DNA of 64,000 bases from Rheinheimera salexigens (lineage in GTDB: Bacteria; Pseudomonadota; Gammaproteobacteria; Enterobacterales; Alteromonadaceae). Under the pieces are notes generated by a model that did no database searches, was not told the DNA's origin, and saw only the letters and a list, made by a program, of their open reading frames with translations. Every line of letters starts with the position of its first letter. The stretch's first letter is position 1. This document shows positions 10,058 through 18,553 of the stretch, piece after piece. The DNA is taken from the NCBI RefSeq assembly GCF_001752395.1, contig NZ_MKEK01000001.1, positions 1,611,259 through 1,675,258 on the forward strand, in the 5' to 3' direction. The position numbers and the translations under genes are program-made.

Positions 10058-10492
10058 TTAGGCGGGGTCTATTTGGTACTGCATTGCTATTAACTGATGG
10101 CCACCAACAATTTCTACTGCTTGAATAAAGGTAAAGCCATACCTTTCATAGTAATTGCGTAAATAGTCATGAGCATGAATTTTAATAGCCGTTATGCCCA
10201 TTTCTCGGGCATGTTCGATTAGCGCGGTAACAACTTTCGCTGCGACGCCTTGGCCTCGGTAGGCTTGGATAACAGCCACTCTAGCCATTACTGCAGAGCC
10301 GTCGTCATTAACCGTTAATCGTGCGGTTGCCACTAACGCACCTTGCTTAGTCACTAAGGCATGGCTAGATATTGGATCTAATCCATCAAGATCTAAGGTA
10401 CGGGGTATTTTTTGTTCTACGGTAAACACTTGATAGCGGATCGCATGAGCTTGCTTTATAAGCTCAGTGCTATTGCCGATAATGATGTCCAT
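10058..10492 (-). CDS. GNAT family N-acetyltransferase
   Basis: Acetyl-CoA-dependent N-acyltransferase of 144 residues. The N-terminal RYQVFTVEQKIP resembles the YjcF/ElaA-like branch. The acetyl-CoA motif A appears as MARVAVIQAYRGQGVAAKVV (about 69-88), and motif B as NYYERYGF near 112. The substrate is unknown. It lies 3' of the J-domain operon on the same strand, separated by 113 bases that hold a hairpin, so it is probably a separate unit. Confidence 0.85.
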   Translation of the reverse strand: MDIIIGNSTELIKQAHAIRYQVFTVEQKIPRTLDLDGLDPISSHALVTKQGALVATARLTVNDDGSAVMARVAVIQAYRGQGVAAKVVTALIEHAREMGITAIKIHAHDYLRNYYERYGFTFIQAVEIVGGHQLIAMQYQIDPA

Positions 10493-10564
10493 ATTAATGT
10501 CGCTCCTAGCACTGAACGCTGCGGTTCGACGCTGTTAGTCACAATTACAGGTCGTCACTGTTAT

Positions 10565-10590
10565 AAGCGCGTACAAGCATGTACACGCTT
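10565..10590. repeat. imperfect inverted repeat between the J-domain operon and the GNAT gene
   Basis: Arms aagcgcgtac (10565-10574) and gtacacgctt (10581-10590) pair at 9 of 10 positions around a 6-base loop. It lies just past the last gene of the operon and before the GNAT start, so it could end the operon transcript or be an operator. No T run follows. Confidence 0.45.
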
Positions 10591-10605
10591 GGTAGGGTGA
10601 TAACG

Positions 10606-11499
10606 TTATAAGTCTAAATATTGCGGCCAACCGAGTAACGGGTTGCTTAAGCCATGTTCACTTTCTAAAGCATCAAGCTTCTCGGGTGAGGCATCTTCAA
10701 GCGCTAGAGCTTGATAGCTTTTGGCAAACTCTAAGGTGCGTACTAAAGCCGGAATAAAATGTGGCCCTAAATCGGCTTTGATTGCATCCGCTATAGCAGG
10801 GGGCAGCTCGGCGTAAACTGACTCGGTTTGCATGGCGAAATAGTGAGTATTAAACCAATGCGGTTGCAAGGTGATATTACGCAAGCGTTGTTTTAAATCA
10901 TGTTTTACTTTATCACCCGAGGTTAGGGCGCGGTAAAACACAATTTCTGCTAACACATCTTCTAAACCAAAGTGCTCATATTCGTCGTACTGGGTACGAA
11001 TAAAAAATTGTTGATGCAGTAATTGCCGAGCCTCGCTTTGTAAGTGTTCACGTAAAGCTTGCTGATAATGCTGCCAGCCGAACCAATCTTCGGCATCAGG
11101 CGGGGTTGATATGCTTTGCACTAACTGCTGCTGAACGTCACCGTATAACGACTTGGTATGCTGGTTTTTACTGACACTGCTTAGCATGCTCCAGCCTTTT
11201 TGAAACGGCTTAACAATGCTTTCAGGGGCTAATAAAATTGTGAGCGCTCTATCAAGATCATTATCGGCTAGTTCTCGAAGGCCTAAGCTAGCAATACCAA
11301 TAATATCGTTGGCGGCTTGCTCTAATAAATGCATTTTATATTTATTATAAAACTTATCGGCAAATTTTAAGCTCATTAAAATCGCTTTGGATTTTAATTG
11401 CACTAAACTAGCGGCATCAAGTTGTTGTTCGGCTTGGGCTTTAACAATAACTTGGGTTAAAAATGGTCCATTACTGCCATCACGAAGCATTAACTGCAT
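10606..11499 (-). CDS. unrecognised protein, last gene of J-domain operon
   Basis: Protein of 297 residues that I do not recognise. It is soluble and mainly predicted helical, with no signal peptide, membrane segment or enzyme motif. Features are a Gln- and Leu-rich body, a region near 95-120 (FQKGWSMLSSVSKNQHTKSLYGD), a tryptophan-containing stretch near 140 (DAEDWFGWQHYQQAL), and the C-terminal end LLGWPQYLDL. It starts 11 bases after the previous stop, so it is co-transcribed with the 253-residue protein, the acidic protein and the J-domain protein. A client or partner role in a chaperone-linked process is only suggested by position. Confidence 0.6.
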   Translation of the reverse strand: MQLMLRDGSNGPFLTQVIVKAQAEQQLDAASLVQLKSKAILMSLKFADKFYNKYKMHLLEQAANDIIGIASLGLRELADNDLDRALTILLAPESIVKPFQKGWSMLSSVSKNQHTKSLYGDVQQQLVQSISTPPDAEDWFGWQHYQQALREHLQSEARQLLHQQFFIRTQYDEYEHFGLEDVLAEIVFYRALTSGDKVKHDLKQRLRNITLQPHWFNTHYFAMQTESVYAELPPAIADAIKADLGPHFIPALVRTLEFAKSYQALALEDASPEKLDALESEHGLSNPLLGWPQYLDL

Positions 11500-11510
11500 G
11501 CTAATAACCC

Positions 11511-12272
11511 TTAATCTAAAAAGCTAAACATATCGTCGACTTCGGCGTACTCGTCAGTGGCTTTATTATTTTCTTTTGCTTGCATCACTAATTCGGTAGC
11601 AAACTTATTGATAATACCTTCCCAACCGGAGTTTTCGTTACGGATAAGTGCTTTAATGGCCGATTCAACACTTGGGGTTAAATAACGAATTAACGCCAGT
11701 AGGCTGCGCGGATCATCAAAGCTAATGTTATGGACGTCTTCATTACGATGACGTTCGGTAAAACGACTCGCTTCTTCTAAATCTTCTTCGACGTCATGCT
11801 GATTATCATTATAAACATCATCGTCGTGCAATTGCTCACCGCGATACAATTCAATAAACGGTATAGATAAATAAAACAGTCCAGCTGGGTCATCAGCGAT
11901 GCAATGCAGTATTTCCGCCTGCTTTTCTTCGCTGTCTTGATTACGAATTAAGTAGGTTAAAAAATCAAAAGTATGTTGTTGTAACTCTTCAGCATTACTT
12001 TTAATTTGCTCTTCCCAATATAACGGTTGCTGACAAACGATATCGCGAATTTTTTCTGGCGACATTAACTCTGAAATAATCGAAGGAAAAGATAAATCAT
12101 GTTGGCTATTGATTTGCGTTAACGTAACAATATCTATATTTTCAATTACTTCAACTAGCTGTTGATCTGACATGGTATTAGCGATGAGTTCGAATTTTTT
12201 GCTAGCTTGTTTAGGTTCAATTACCGCTAGTTGCTTTATTTCTGCTGCAGCAACTTCAATTAAATTGGTCAT
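11511..12272 (-). CDS. unrecognised protein, third gene of J-domain operon
   Basis: Protein of 253 residues of unknown family, soluble, with an acidic patch in the middle (about 140-170, HDDDVYNDN then VEEDLEEA) and an acidic end, EYAEVDDMFSFLD. The first half is helical with repeated short Glu/Gln segments. Its ATG overlaps the stop of the preceding gene by one base (TAATG), a usual sign of translational coupling, so the two products are probably needed in fixed ratio. No catalytic motif was seen. Confidence 0.62.
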   Translation of the reverse strand: MTNLIEVAAAEIKQLAVIEPKQASKKFELIANTMSDQQLVEVIENIDIVTLTQINSQHDLSFPSIISELMSPEKIRDIVCQQPLYWEEQIKSNAEELQQHTFDFLTYLIRNQDSEEKQAEILHCIADDPAGLFYLSIPFIELYRGEQLHDDDVYNDNQHDVEEDLEEASRFTERHRNEDVHNISFDDPRSLLALIRYLTPSVESAIKALIRNENSGWEGIINKFATELVMQAKENNKATDEYAEVDDMFSFLD

Positions 12273-12838
12273 TAAGAATTTTCTCCGTTAAAGCGGATAT
12301 CATCAAATTGATCGTCATAGCCGTCTTCATCGTTATCGCCATCATCAGCGAACTTATCAGCATCGTCTGCATAGTCATTATTACGGTCGTCATCATTGTC
12401 ACGGTCATCATCGCCGTACTGGTCTGAATCAGTGCTGCTTGCTGGGCTGTTGTCATGGCTAATCATAAATACCACGGCACAAGCTTCGATTAATACCGTC
12501 TCAGAATAATCTCTAATCGCTTTAATTAATGGTAAATCAGCATTGTTAAACGCAACACTGGTTTTAAATTGATCCCAACTTGGCAAAGTGGCAGTGGTTA
12601 ACCATTGTTGCCATTGTTTTATTGCCGCGGGTGGAAACTTAATTTGACCATACAAAGCAATAGGTAAATATTCTGGTAAGTCGGCCAGCATAGAAGGGTC
12701 TTGCAACAAAATAGCTTTCATTTTTGCTGTAAATTGCGCCAACGCCGTCGGTGATTCAGGATCATCGTAAGAATGAATGTTCTCTAGCGCTTCCGTTTTT
12801 AAGGTCTCAAGACGCGGTATGTTTAATTTTTTTGACAT
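12272..12838 (-). CDS. unrecognised protein with extreme Asp-rich tail, second gene of J-domain operon
   Basis: Protein of 188 residues. Residues 1-130 form an ordinary soluble region. Residues 137-180 hold 22 aspartates out of 44, mixed with Asn and Gly (for example GDDDRDNDDDRNND), which should be disordered and strongly negative. Such tails can bind cations, mimic nucleic acid or contact basic proteins; which applies here is unknown. It starts seven bases after the J-domain stop and is coupled to the next gene by TAATG. I do not recognise the family. Confidence 0.62.
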   Translation of the reverse strand: MSKKLNIPRLETLKTEALENIHSYDDPESPTALAQFTAKMKAILLQDPSMLADLPEYLPIALYGQIKFPPAAIKQWQQWLTTATLPSWDQFKTSVAFNNADLPLIKAIRDYSETVLIEACAVVFMISHDNSPASSTDSDQYGDDDRDNDDDRNNDYADDADKFADDGDNDEDGYDDQFDDIRFNGENS

Positions 12839-12845
12839 AAATTAC

Positions 12846-13130
12846 TCACGGGTAAAATTGATCCCATAATTCCTGCATGGCTGCGGCAGGGTCGGGCACA
12901 ATTACGTTGTTAAAGTCTTTAATAAAAGCCGCTTTTTGTTTTGGATCAATAAGCACATTGTAGGCGCTTGTGACGCGTTGCAACTGAGCGGAAGCATATT
13001 GCTGCTCTGGCTCTGATAAACCTAGTATTTTATCGGGATGATATTTATTTGCCTGTCGCCGATAAGCTTTTTTAATCTCATCATCTGTGGCATTGGTTTT
13101 AATGCCAAGTACCCGAAAGTGATTAATCAT
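12846..13130 (-). CDS. minimal J-domain (DnaJ-like) co-chaperone
   Basis: Protein of 94 residues that is almost only a J domain: HFRVLGIKTNATDDEIKKAY, then the Hsp70-activating HPD motif at residues 31-33, then a helix ending in AYNVLIDPKQKAAF. It lacks the Gly/Phe-rich, zinc-finger and C-terminal client domains of DnaJ, so it should stimulate DnaK ATPase at a site set by a partner. The ATG at 13130 is chosen because AGGA lies seven bases upstream and the J domain begins at once; a longer frame to 13190 adds 20 unlike residues. It heads a four-gene operon with three unknown proteins. Confidence 0.88.
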   Translation of the reverse strand: MINHFRVLGIKTNATDDEIKKAYRRQANKYHPDKILGLSEPEQQYASAQLQRVTSAYNVLIDPKQKAAFIKDFNNVIVPDPAAAMQELWDQFYP

Positions 13131-13232
13131 TATTTGTCCTGCGCACACAAAAGTAATTGAATAAGAACGCGCTGTTACATTCACAGCCATTAATCATAAT
13201 AGCAGAATAGCCACAGTGCGTGTTATACAAAC

Positions 13233-14369
13233 TTAGTTTATGTGACTATTTTGCAACTCTTTAACGGCTTTCTGCGGTATAAACCACTGCGGATTTATTT
13301 GTAGTGAAAATAGCAGTGGGCTAAAACGATTAAAGTTTATGGCATTTTCTGGACATTGAATATTATCAGCATAATGGCGCTGCCAAGGGTCATTAACAAT
13401 AAACACTTGATTACCTTTAACCGCAATGCCTTCTGCTGCGGTTTGGCTCATTCTTTCATAACTTGGGCACTGGCTAGTGGCCGGCGTGGCGGCATAAAAA
13501 CCAATGTTTTGCACCACAGCCGGTGCTTGCTTAGCTAAATCTATAATCCATAATTGATCGTCATTGCGTGCCATGGCAATTAAATACCCGGGATGGTTGG
13601 GTTTATCGCTGGGTAAAAAATCTAAGGCATTAATGGGATGATCTTGATTATCGATGTTGGGTAAATGCAGACCGGCATCCGTGACGGCAATAAAACTCTC
13701 ATCTTGCCAAAAGTCAGCGCCATAAGGGCTGCTAAATATCATCGGCGCATTAGCGCTATTTTGTTCTAAGGCTAAATATAAATTGCGGTTATTATCAAAT
13801 GCTAACCCTTCGATGCCATCATTAGGAAAATTACCTACTTTAGCTGATTTAGGAAACTGTATCGGACGCACTGCAACAATTTGGGCTTGGCTAAGTGCTT
13901 TATCTACTATTATTTTCAGTAATAAGCTTGGGTAATCCGTTGAATAGCTATGGGCATATTTAGCCTGACATTGGGCTGATAAAGAATAAGCGCGCGAGTC
14001 TTCAGTTACCGTTATTAACGTGGTGTCGTCAATGCGATCCCAAGTAAGCGCTTCAAAATCTGGATCGCCGTGTAATAAATCAGCAAAGCAACTGTGTTGT
14101 AAGCTCGGCGCAACAGTAATGGCAATGGGCGCGGCTTTTAATTGTGCGGTAGTAGGATCAATACGCAGTAGCACGTTACGCATGGTTTTATCGGCTTTAT
14201 TATCGCCAATATGCAGTAATTCATTATGGCGTAGCGTTAAACCTGAACTTTGCGGATCAAGTAGGGTTACACCTTGGGTATCAACTAGCCACTGGCCGGC
14301 AACGGCTAATTCATCAGCAAAAGAATTACTAGCCATGGCTAAGCTAACAATGAGTAATGCATTTTTCAT
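13233..14369 (-). CDS. secreted beta-propeller protein, phytase/SdiA-regulated-like
   Basis: Periplasmic or secreted protein of 378 residues with a signal peptide cut after SFA (near residue 18). Repeats with the cores NDGIEGLAFDNNRNLYLALE and AAEGIAVKGNQVFIVNDPWQ fit a six-bladed propeller of the kind called esterase-like activity of phytase or SdiA-regulated. Several Cys could form disulfides. Its stop is about 40 bases upstream of the J-gene region; it is probably a separate transcript. No substrate can be named. Confidence 0.65.
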   Translation of the reverse strand: MKNALLIVSLAMASNSFADELAVAGQWLVDTQGVTLLDPQSSGLTLRHNELLHIGDNKADKTMRNVLLRIDPTTAQLKAAPIAITVAPSLQHSCFADLLHGDPDFEALTWDRIDDTTLITVTEDSRAYSLSAQCQAKYAHSYSTDYPSLLLKIIVDKALSQAQIVAVRPIQFPKSAKVGNFPNDGIEGLAFDNNRNLYLALEQNSANAPMIFSSPYGADFWQDESFIAVTDAGLHLPNIDNQDHPINALDFLPSDKPNHPGYLIAMARNDDQLWIIDLAKQAPAVVQNIGFYAATPATSQCPSYERMSQTAAEGIAVKGNQVFIVNDPWQRHYADNIQCPENAINFNRFSPLLFSLQINPQWFIPQKAVKELQNSHIN

Positions 14370-14507
14370 TATAAAACCTTAATAAATAAGAACAAAGATG
14401 ATCAAATCATAGCTAGGCTAAGTATAAAGCTATAGTTAATGTATTATAAGTACTGGCTAGCTTCGGTTTATGGCTTAATTGTGCTTTAATAAAAACAGCA
14501 TTAATTA

Positions 14508-14543
14508 ATTGCTTATTTTATTGCTTATTTTATTGCTTATTTT
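14508..14543. repeat. 12-bp tandem repeat, three exact copies
   Basis: The unit attgcttatttt is repeated exactly three times, then decays into aatgctta. It lies in the divergent gap between the propeller gene and HiPIP, about 80 bases upstream of the HiPIP start. It may be slippage-prone; an effect on the promoter is possible but unproven. Confidence 0.9.
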
Positions 14544-14625
14544 AATGCTTAGGTAACGGCAATGACTAATAAAAATAATAACTCTAGCGTGCGGTTATAC
14601 AACGACATTACACAGAGGATATATC

Positions 14626-14916
14626 ATGAAAACTAATAGAAGGCGTTTTTTAAAGTTATCCGCAGGTGGCTTGGTAGGCTTAAGTGTGGGTGGTGTTAGT
14701 CTTAAGGCTTTTGCCAATGAGCAATTGGATGCAGAAAACCCACAAGCGAAGGCATTACAATACACGCACCAGTCAGAAAAAGAAGATGCTAATTGTGCTA
14801 ATTGTGCTTTAATCCAAGGTACTGAAGGTGAAGAGTGGCGGCCTTGTGCAATATTCCCAGGCAAGTTAGTTCACAGTGATGGCTGGTGTGCCGCATGGGC
14901 GCAAAAACCAGCGTAG
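14626..14916 (+). CDS. Tat-exported high-potential iron-sulfur protein (HiPIP)
   Basis: Small periplasmic electron carrier of 96 residues. The N-terminus has a twin-arginine signal (RRRFLKLSAGG), fitting export of a folded protein with its cofactor. Four Cys at 57, 60, 74 and 88 (NCANC, PCAIFPGK, GWCAAWA) match the 4Fe-4S binding pattern of HiPIPs, which usually pass electrons to reaction centres, terminal oxidases or thiosulfate/iron oxidation. No partner gene is nearby, so the partner is unknown. The unit ends at a strong hairpin shared with sdaA. Confidence 0.92.
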   Translation: MKTNRRRFLKLSAGGLVGLSVGGVSLKAFANEQLDAENPQAKALQYTHQSEKEDANCANCALIQGTEGEEWRPCAIFPGKLVHSDGWCAAWAQKPA

Positions 14917-14948
14917 CAATACAATTGAAATAATAAATTATGCAATAA

Positions 14949-14973
14949 AAACGGGGCAGTTTAAGCCCCGTTT
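14949..14973. terminator. bidirectional terminator between HiPIP and sdaA
   Basis: Perfect 9-bp GC-rich stem (aaacggggc / gccccgttt) with a 7-base loop between two convergent genes. The stem ends run into T on both strands, so it can end both transcripts. Confidence 0.85.
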
Positions 14974-14980
14974 ATGTTTG

Positions 14981-16363
14981 CTAACATTCGATAATATTAA
15001 CCGCTAAACCACCACGAGAGGTTTCTTTATACTTAGTTTGCATATCTTTACCGGTATCCCACATGGTTTTAATCACTTTGTCCAACGAGACCTTTTGCTC
15101 ACCCGTGCCACGAAGTGCTAAGCGAGAGGCGTTAATCGCTTTTATCGAGCCCATGGCATTGCGCTCAATACAAGGAACTTGAACTAAGCCGCCAACGGGG
15201 TCACACGTTAAGCCTAAGTTATGCTCCATACCAATTTCTGCCGCATTTTCAACGTGGAGTGGAGTACCGCCTTGAATTTCAGTAAGGGCGCCTGCGGCCA
15301 TTGAGCAAGCTACACCCACTTCGCCTTGGCAACCGACTTCGGCACCAGAAATAGAGGCATTTTTCTTATATAAAATACCAATAGCGGCAGCCGTTAATAA
15401 ATATTGTACGGCAATATCGGGCGTTACCGGCTGGATAAATCTATCGTAATACATTAGTACGGCAGGAATAATGCCAGCAGCACCATTGGTGGGGGCAGTT
15501 ACAACACGGCCACCAGCAGCGTTTTCTTCATTAACCGCCAGTGCATATAAGTTAACCCAGTCCATGACTTGTAGTGGGTCGTTACTTTTTTCGGCGATTA
15601 AGCGTTTATATAATGCCGGTGCCCGACGTTTTACTTTAAGCCCGCCAGGTAAAATACCTTCGGTTTTAATTCCGCGATCAATACAGGCGCGCATGGTCAG
15701 CCAAATATTATTTAACTGATCGGTAATTTCTGCCGGTGTGCGCAACACTTTTTCATTTTCTAGCATTAAACCCGATACAGATAAGCCGTGCTCTTTACAT
15801 AGCGCCAGTATTTCGGCTCCAGATTCAAAAGGGAATGGTGGCGGGTTACTAGTAGCAAATTGAGTAGCTGCTTCTTTTTCTTTGGCAAATTCTTCTTCTT
15901 TAACGATAAAGCCGCCGCCAATTGAAAAGTAGATATCCCGCATTACGATATTGTTGGCGCTATCGTAGGCAATTAATTCCATGCCGTTAGAGTGCGCTTT
16001 TAAAGTTTTACGGCGATGGAACACGATGGCACCTTCGCGCGGAAACTTAACCGGATGCTGTTTAGCTAAACGTAATAATTGTTCATCATTAACTTGTTTT
16101 AATAATGCTGGCACTAAATCAGGATCAATCGTCTCGGGTAAATAACCGGCTAAGCCAAGTATGACGGCCTTACCTGTGCCGTGACCAATACCGGTTTGGC
16201 CTAAAGAGCCAAATAATTCGACTTTCACGGTAGCCACGGAGTCGAGCAACTGCTTTTCTAATAACTCGTCAGTAAACTTTTTTGCTGCGCGCATAGGGCC
16301 AACAGTGTGGGAGCTCGAAGGACCAATACCAATGCTAAACATATCAAATGCACTAATAATCAT
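14981..16363 (-). CDS. sdaA: L-serine ammonia-lyase, iron-sulfur type
   Basis: Deaminates L-serine to pyruvate and ammonia using a 4Fe-4S cluster. At 460 residues it is the fused single-chain form. It starts [20 protein letters not shown], the standard N-terminus. The catalytic domain carries Cys-containing segments [20 protein letters not shown] and [20 protein letters not shown], which supply the cluster ligands. The order pabB, nudL, sdaA on one strand is the same as in E. coli, supporting orthology; sdaB-type naming cannot be excluded. Confidence 0.95.
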   Translation of the reverse strand: MIISAFDMFSIGIGPSSSHTVGPMRAAKKFTDELLEKQLLDSVATVKVELFGSLGQTGIGHGTGKAVILGLAGYLPETIDPDLVPALLKQVNDEQLLRLAKQHPVKFPREGAIVFHRRKTLKAHSNGMELIAYDSANNIVMRDIYFSIGGGFIVKEEEFAKEKEAATQFATSNPPPFPFESGAEILALCKEHGLSVSGLMLENEKVLRTPAEITDQLNNIWLTMRACIDRGIKTEGILPGGLKVKRRAPALYKRLIAEKSNDPLQVMDWVNLYALAVNEENAAGGRVVTAPTNGAAGIIPAVLMYYDRFIQPVTPDIAVQYLLTAAAIGILYKKNASISGAEVGCQGEVGVACSMAAGALTEIQGGTPLHVENAAEIGMEHNLGLTCDPVGGLVQVPCIERNAMGSIKAINASRLALRGTGEQKVSLDKVIKTMWDTGKDMQTKYKETSRGGLAVNIIEC

Positions 16364-16483
16364 TTTATTCCGCTTAATTATTCAGTTGATGTAGCTGTAA
16401 TAAAGTTATTGTATCTGAAGCTGTGCAAATGTGTAAGCCATCTAACTGTTGCGATAAATCGCCATGTCAGCTTAGCTGTACGG

Positions 16484-17044
16484 CTAAAGCAACTGGGTAC
16501 ATAGCTGGTGCATAATAGCGGCGGTGGCTCCCCAGATAAATCTGCCGCGATAAGGCATAGCATGTAGCAGTCTAGTTTTGCCCGCTAGCGGTAAGCTAAA
16601 CTGATGCCGATTTTGTTGCTGTAAAAAGTGGGTTAAGGGGACTTCAAAAATATCGGCGACTTCATTAGGTTCAAGTTGCCAACGAGCTTGCGGTGTAACT
16701 AGCGCGACCCAAGGCACTATGGTAAAACCGGTGCTGGTGGGTTGCAGCGGCAGGGTGCCAAGTAAATCAACATGGCTACTAAGCAATCCAATTTCTTCAT
16801 GCGCTTCGCGCAGGGCCGCATCTGCGGTGGTTTCGTTTAGCTCAATACGACCGCCAGGAAAGCTGACTTGGCCAGGGTGATGTCTTAAATGCAATGCGCG
16901 TTGAGTGAAGAGTAATTTTAATTCGTTGCCATAGTTAATAACCGGCACTAAAACGGCAGCTTGATGAATATCAGTCACAGCACGCCGTTCAGCATGTGCA
17001 GCTTGATGTAACATAAAACGTTGCCGAAATTCATTTGCTTGCAT
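16484..17044 (-). CDS. nudL: Nudix CoA pyrophosphatase
   Basis: Nudix hydrolase of 186 residues that in this family splits coenzyme A into 3',5'-ADP and 4'-phosphopantetheine. The family signature LRHHPGQVSFPGGRIE precedes the Nudix box, visible as GGRIELNETTADAALREA then HEEIGLL. It lies 26 bases after pabB and 120 before sdaA, as in E. coli. Probably co-transcribed with pabB. Confidence 0.92.
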   Translation of the reverse strand: MQANEFRQRFMLHQAAHAERRAVTDIHQAAVLVPVINYGNELKLLFTQRALHLRHHPGQVSFPGGRIELNETTADAALREAHEEIGLLSSHVDLLGTLPLQPTSTGFTIVPWVALVTPQARWQLEPNEVADIFEVPLTHFLQQQNRHQFSLPLAGKTRLLHAMPYRGRFIWGATAAIMHQLCTQLL

Positions 17045-17070
17045 GTTGGTTTACTCAAACGCTCAGTAAA

Positions 17071-18435
17071 TTATTTATTTGGTAGCAGTGTAGGTAAAAT
17101 TTTATTGACCTTATCTAGGGTTTCTTGAAATTCACTGTCGACATTTGAGTCGGCGACAATGCCACCGCCAGCCCAACAATAAATCTGTTGCTGGTTGCAG
17201 GCTAGGGTGCGAATAGTGATATTCGTGTCCATATCACCATTAGCGTTAATATAGCCAATACTACCACAATAGACTGACCGTCGATGCGGTTCGAGTTGCT
17301 CGATAATTTCCATGGCCCGCACTTTAGGTGCACCCGTAATTGACCCGCCCGGAAAAGCAGCATGCAATAAGTCGCAGGCAGTATAATTGTTGGCTAAGGT
17401 ACCGGTAATGGTACTCACTAAGTGATGCACCGCTGGAAAGCTTTCTATGGCAAATAAGCTAGGTACCGCCACGCTACCAGGAGTACAAACTTTACCTAAA
17501 TCATTACGTAGCAAATCGACTATCATCACATTTTCAGCCCGATCTTTAGCTGAGTTGCGTAAGTTATTGGCTTCAATCTCATCGGTCATAATGCAAAAGC
17601 CACGTGGCCGAGTGCCTTTAATAGGTTTAGTTTCAACCTGTTTATCGTGCAGCTGTAACAAGCGCTCGGGCGAAACACTTAATACACAACCTTGCTCTAA
17701 GCGCAAAAACGCCGAGAAGGGAGCCGCATTGGAGTCACGTAGCTTAACATAAGCTTGCCATTCATCACCCTGATAGTGGGCGTTAAAACGTTGGGCTAAG
17801 TTTATTTGATAGCAATCACCGCTAAGTAAATATTGTTGAATTTGCTCAAAACGTTGCTGATAACTGGCTTTATCCATATTAGATTGCCAGTCACTGGTCA
17901 AACTAAAAGGCACGCTGGCATTAGGTGGCGTTAGCAATTTTTGCTTAAGCTTTAGCCATTCAGCTTCGGCATTACCATGATAATCGACATACCACAGCTG
18001 CTGTTGCTGTTTATCTAATATTAACGCCCATGTATAAAAGCCAATCGCCATATCCGGTAAGTCGATATCATGCTCGGCTAATGTGGGTAGTTTTTCAATA
18101 TAACGACCTAAATCATAACCAAAGTAACCCAAAGCACCGCCAATGAAAGGCAGATCAGTGACTACTTTGTTGGGAAAATAGCGGTTTAGTCCCTGCTGCA
18201 ATAGTGCAAAGGGATTGCTACTTGTTTGCTGCTGGCCTTGAGCATCAACTAACGTTGTTAGGCCACTAGCCGCTTGCAAGGTCGCTATTGGCTCTGCCAC
18301 TAGAATATCGTAACGGCTATTAACATGTTGCGAGGCGGCCGAGTCTAAAAGCATAGACCACGGTTGGTTAGCAAAATGGCTAAAGTAATCGAGTAAGTTT
18401 TTAGGTAATTTGTCTTGAATTAGATGCTGCTGCAT
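17071..18435 (-). CDS. pabB: aminodeoxychorismate synthase component I
   Basis: Makes 4-amino-4-deoxychorismate from chorismate and ammonia for folate synthesis. The chain contains the usual PabB features: WSMLLDSA and FDILVAEPIATL-like N-terminal motifs, SPERLLQ, the PIKGTRPRG segment, DLLRNDLG, and the C-terminal GGSITGAPK and WAGGGIVADS. The frame runs upstream to 18591, but that would overlap the divergent fumarase start. The first ATG next to the conserved region is at 18435, giving 454 residues, the usual size, though no good Shine-Dalgarno is visible for it. The glutaminase pabA is not in the window. Confidence 0.93.
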   Translation of the reverse strand: MQQHLIQDKLPKNLLDYFSHFANQPWSMLLDSAASQHVNSRYDILVAEPIATLQAASGLTTLVDAQGQQQTSSNPFALLQQGLNRYFPNKVVTDLPFIGGALGYFGYDLGRYIEKLPTLAEHDIDLPDMAIGFYTWALILDKQQQQLWYVDYHGNAEAEWLKLKQKLLTPPNASVPFSLTSDWQSNMDKASYQQRFEQIQQYLLSGDCYQINLAQRFNAHYQGDEWQAYVKLRDSNAAPFSAFLRLEQGCVLSVSPERLLQLHDKQVETKPIKGTRPRGFCIMTDEIEANNLRNSAKDRAENVMIVDLLRNDLGKVCTPGSVAVPSLFAIESFPAVHHLVSTITGTLANNYTACDLLHAAFPGGSITGAPKVRAMEIIEQLEPHRRSVYCGSIGYINANGDMDTNITIRTLACNQQQIYCWAGGGIVADSNVDSEFQETLDKVNKILPTLLPNK

Positions 18436-18553
18436 GAATGGGACTAGCCGCTGTTTCTGATGCGGGTTATCATAGCAGCACTTACCACAATAGTTAAATA
18501 CGGCGCTATTTATAAGCTTAGATAGCGTAGACAGCGTTAGAGGACATTTGAAT

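Noticed and set aside
10035..10060. GTTAGGC near 10047 as an integron attC end
   Set aside because: No matching RYYYAAC partner with paired arms was found, and there is no integrase or cassette array.
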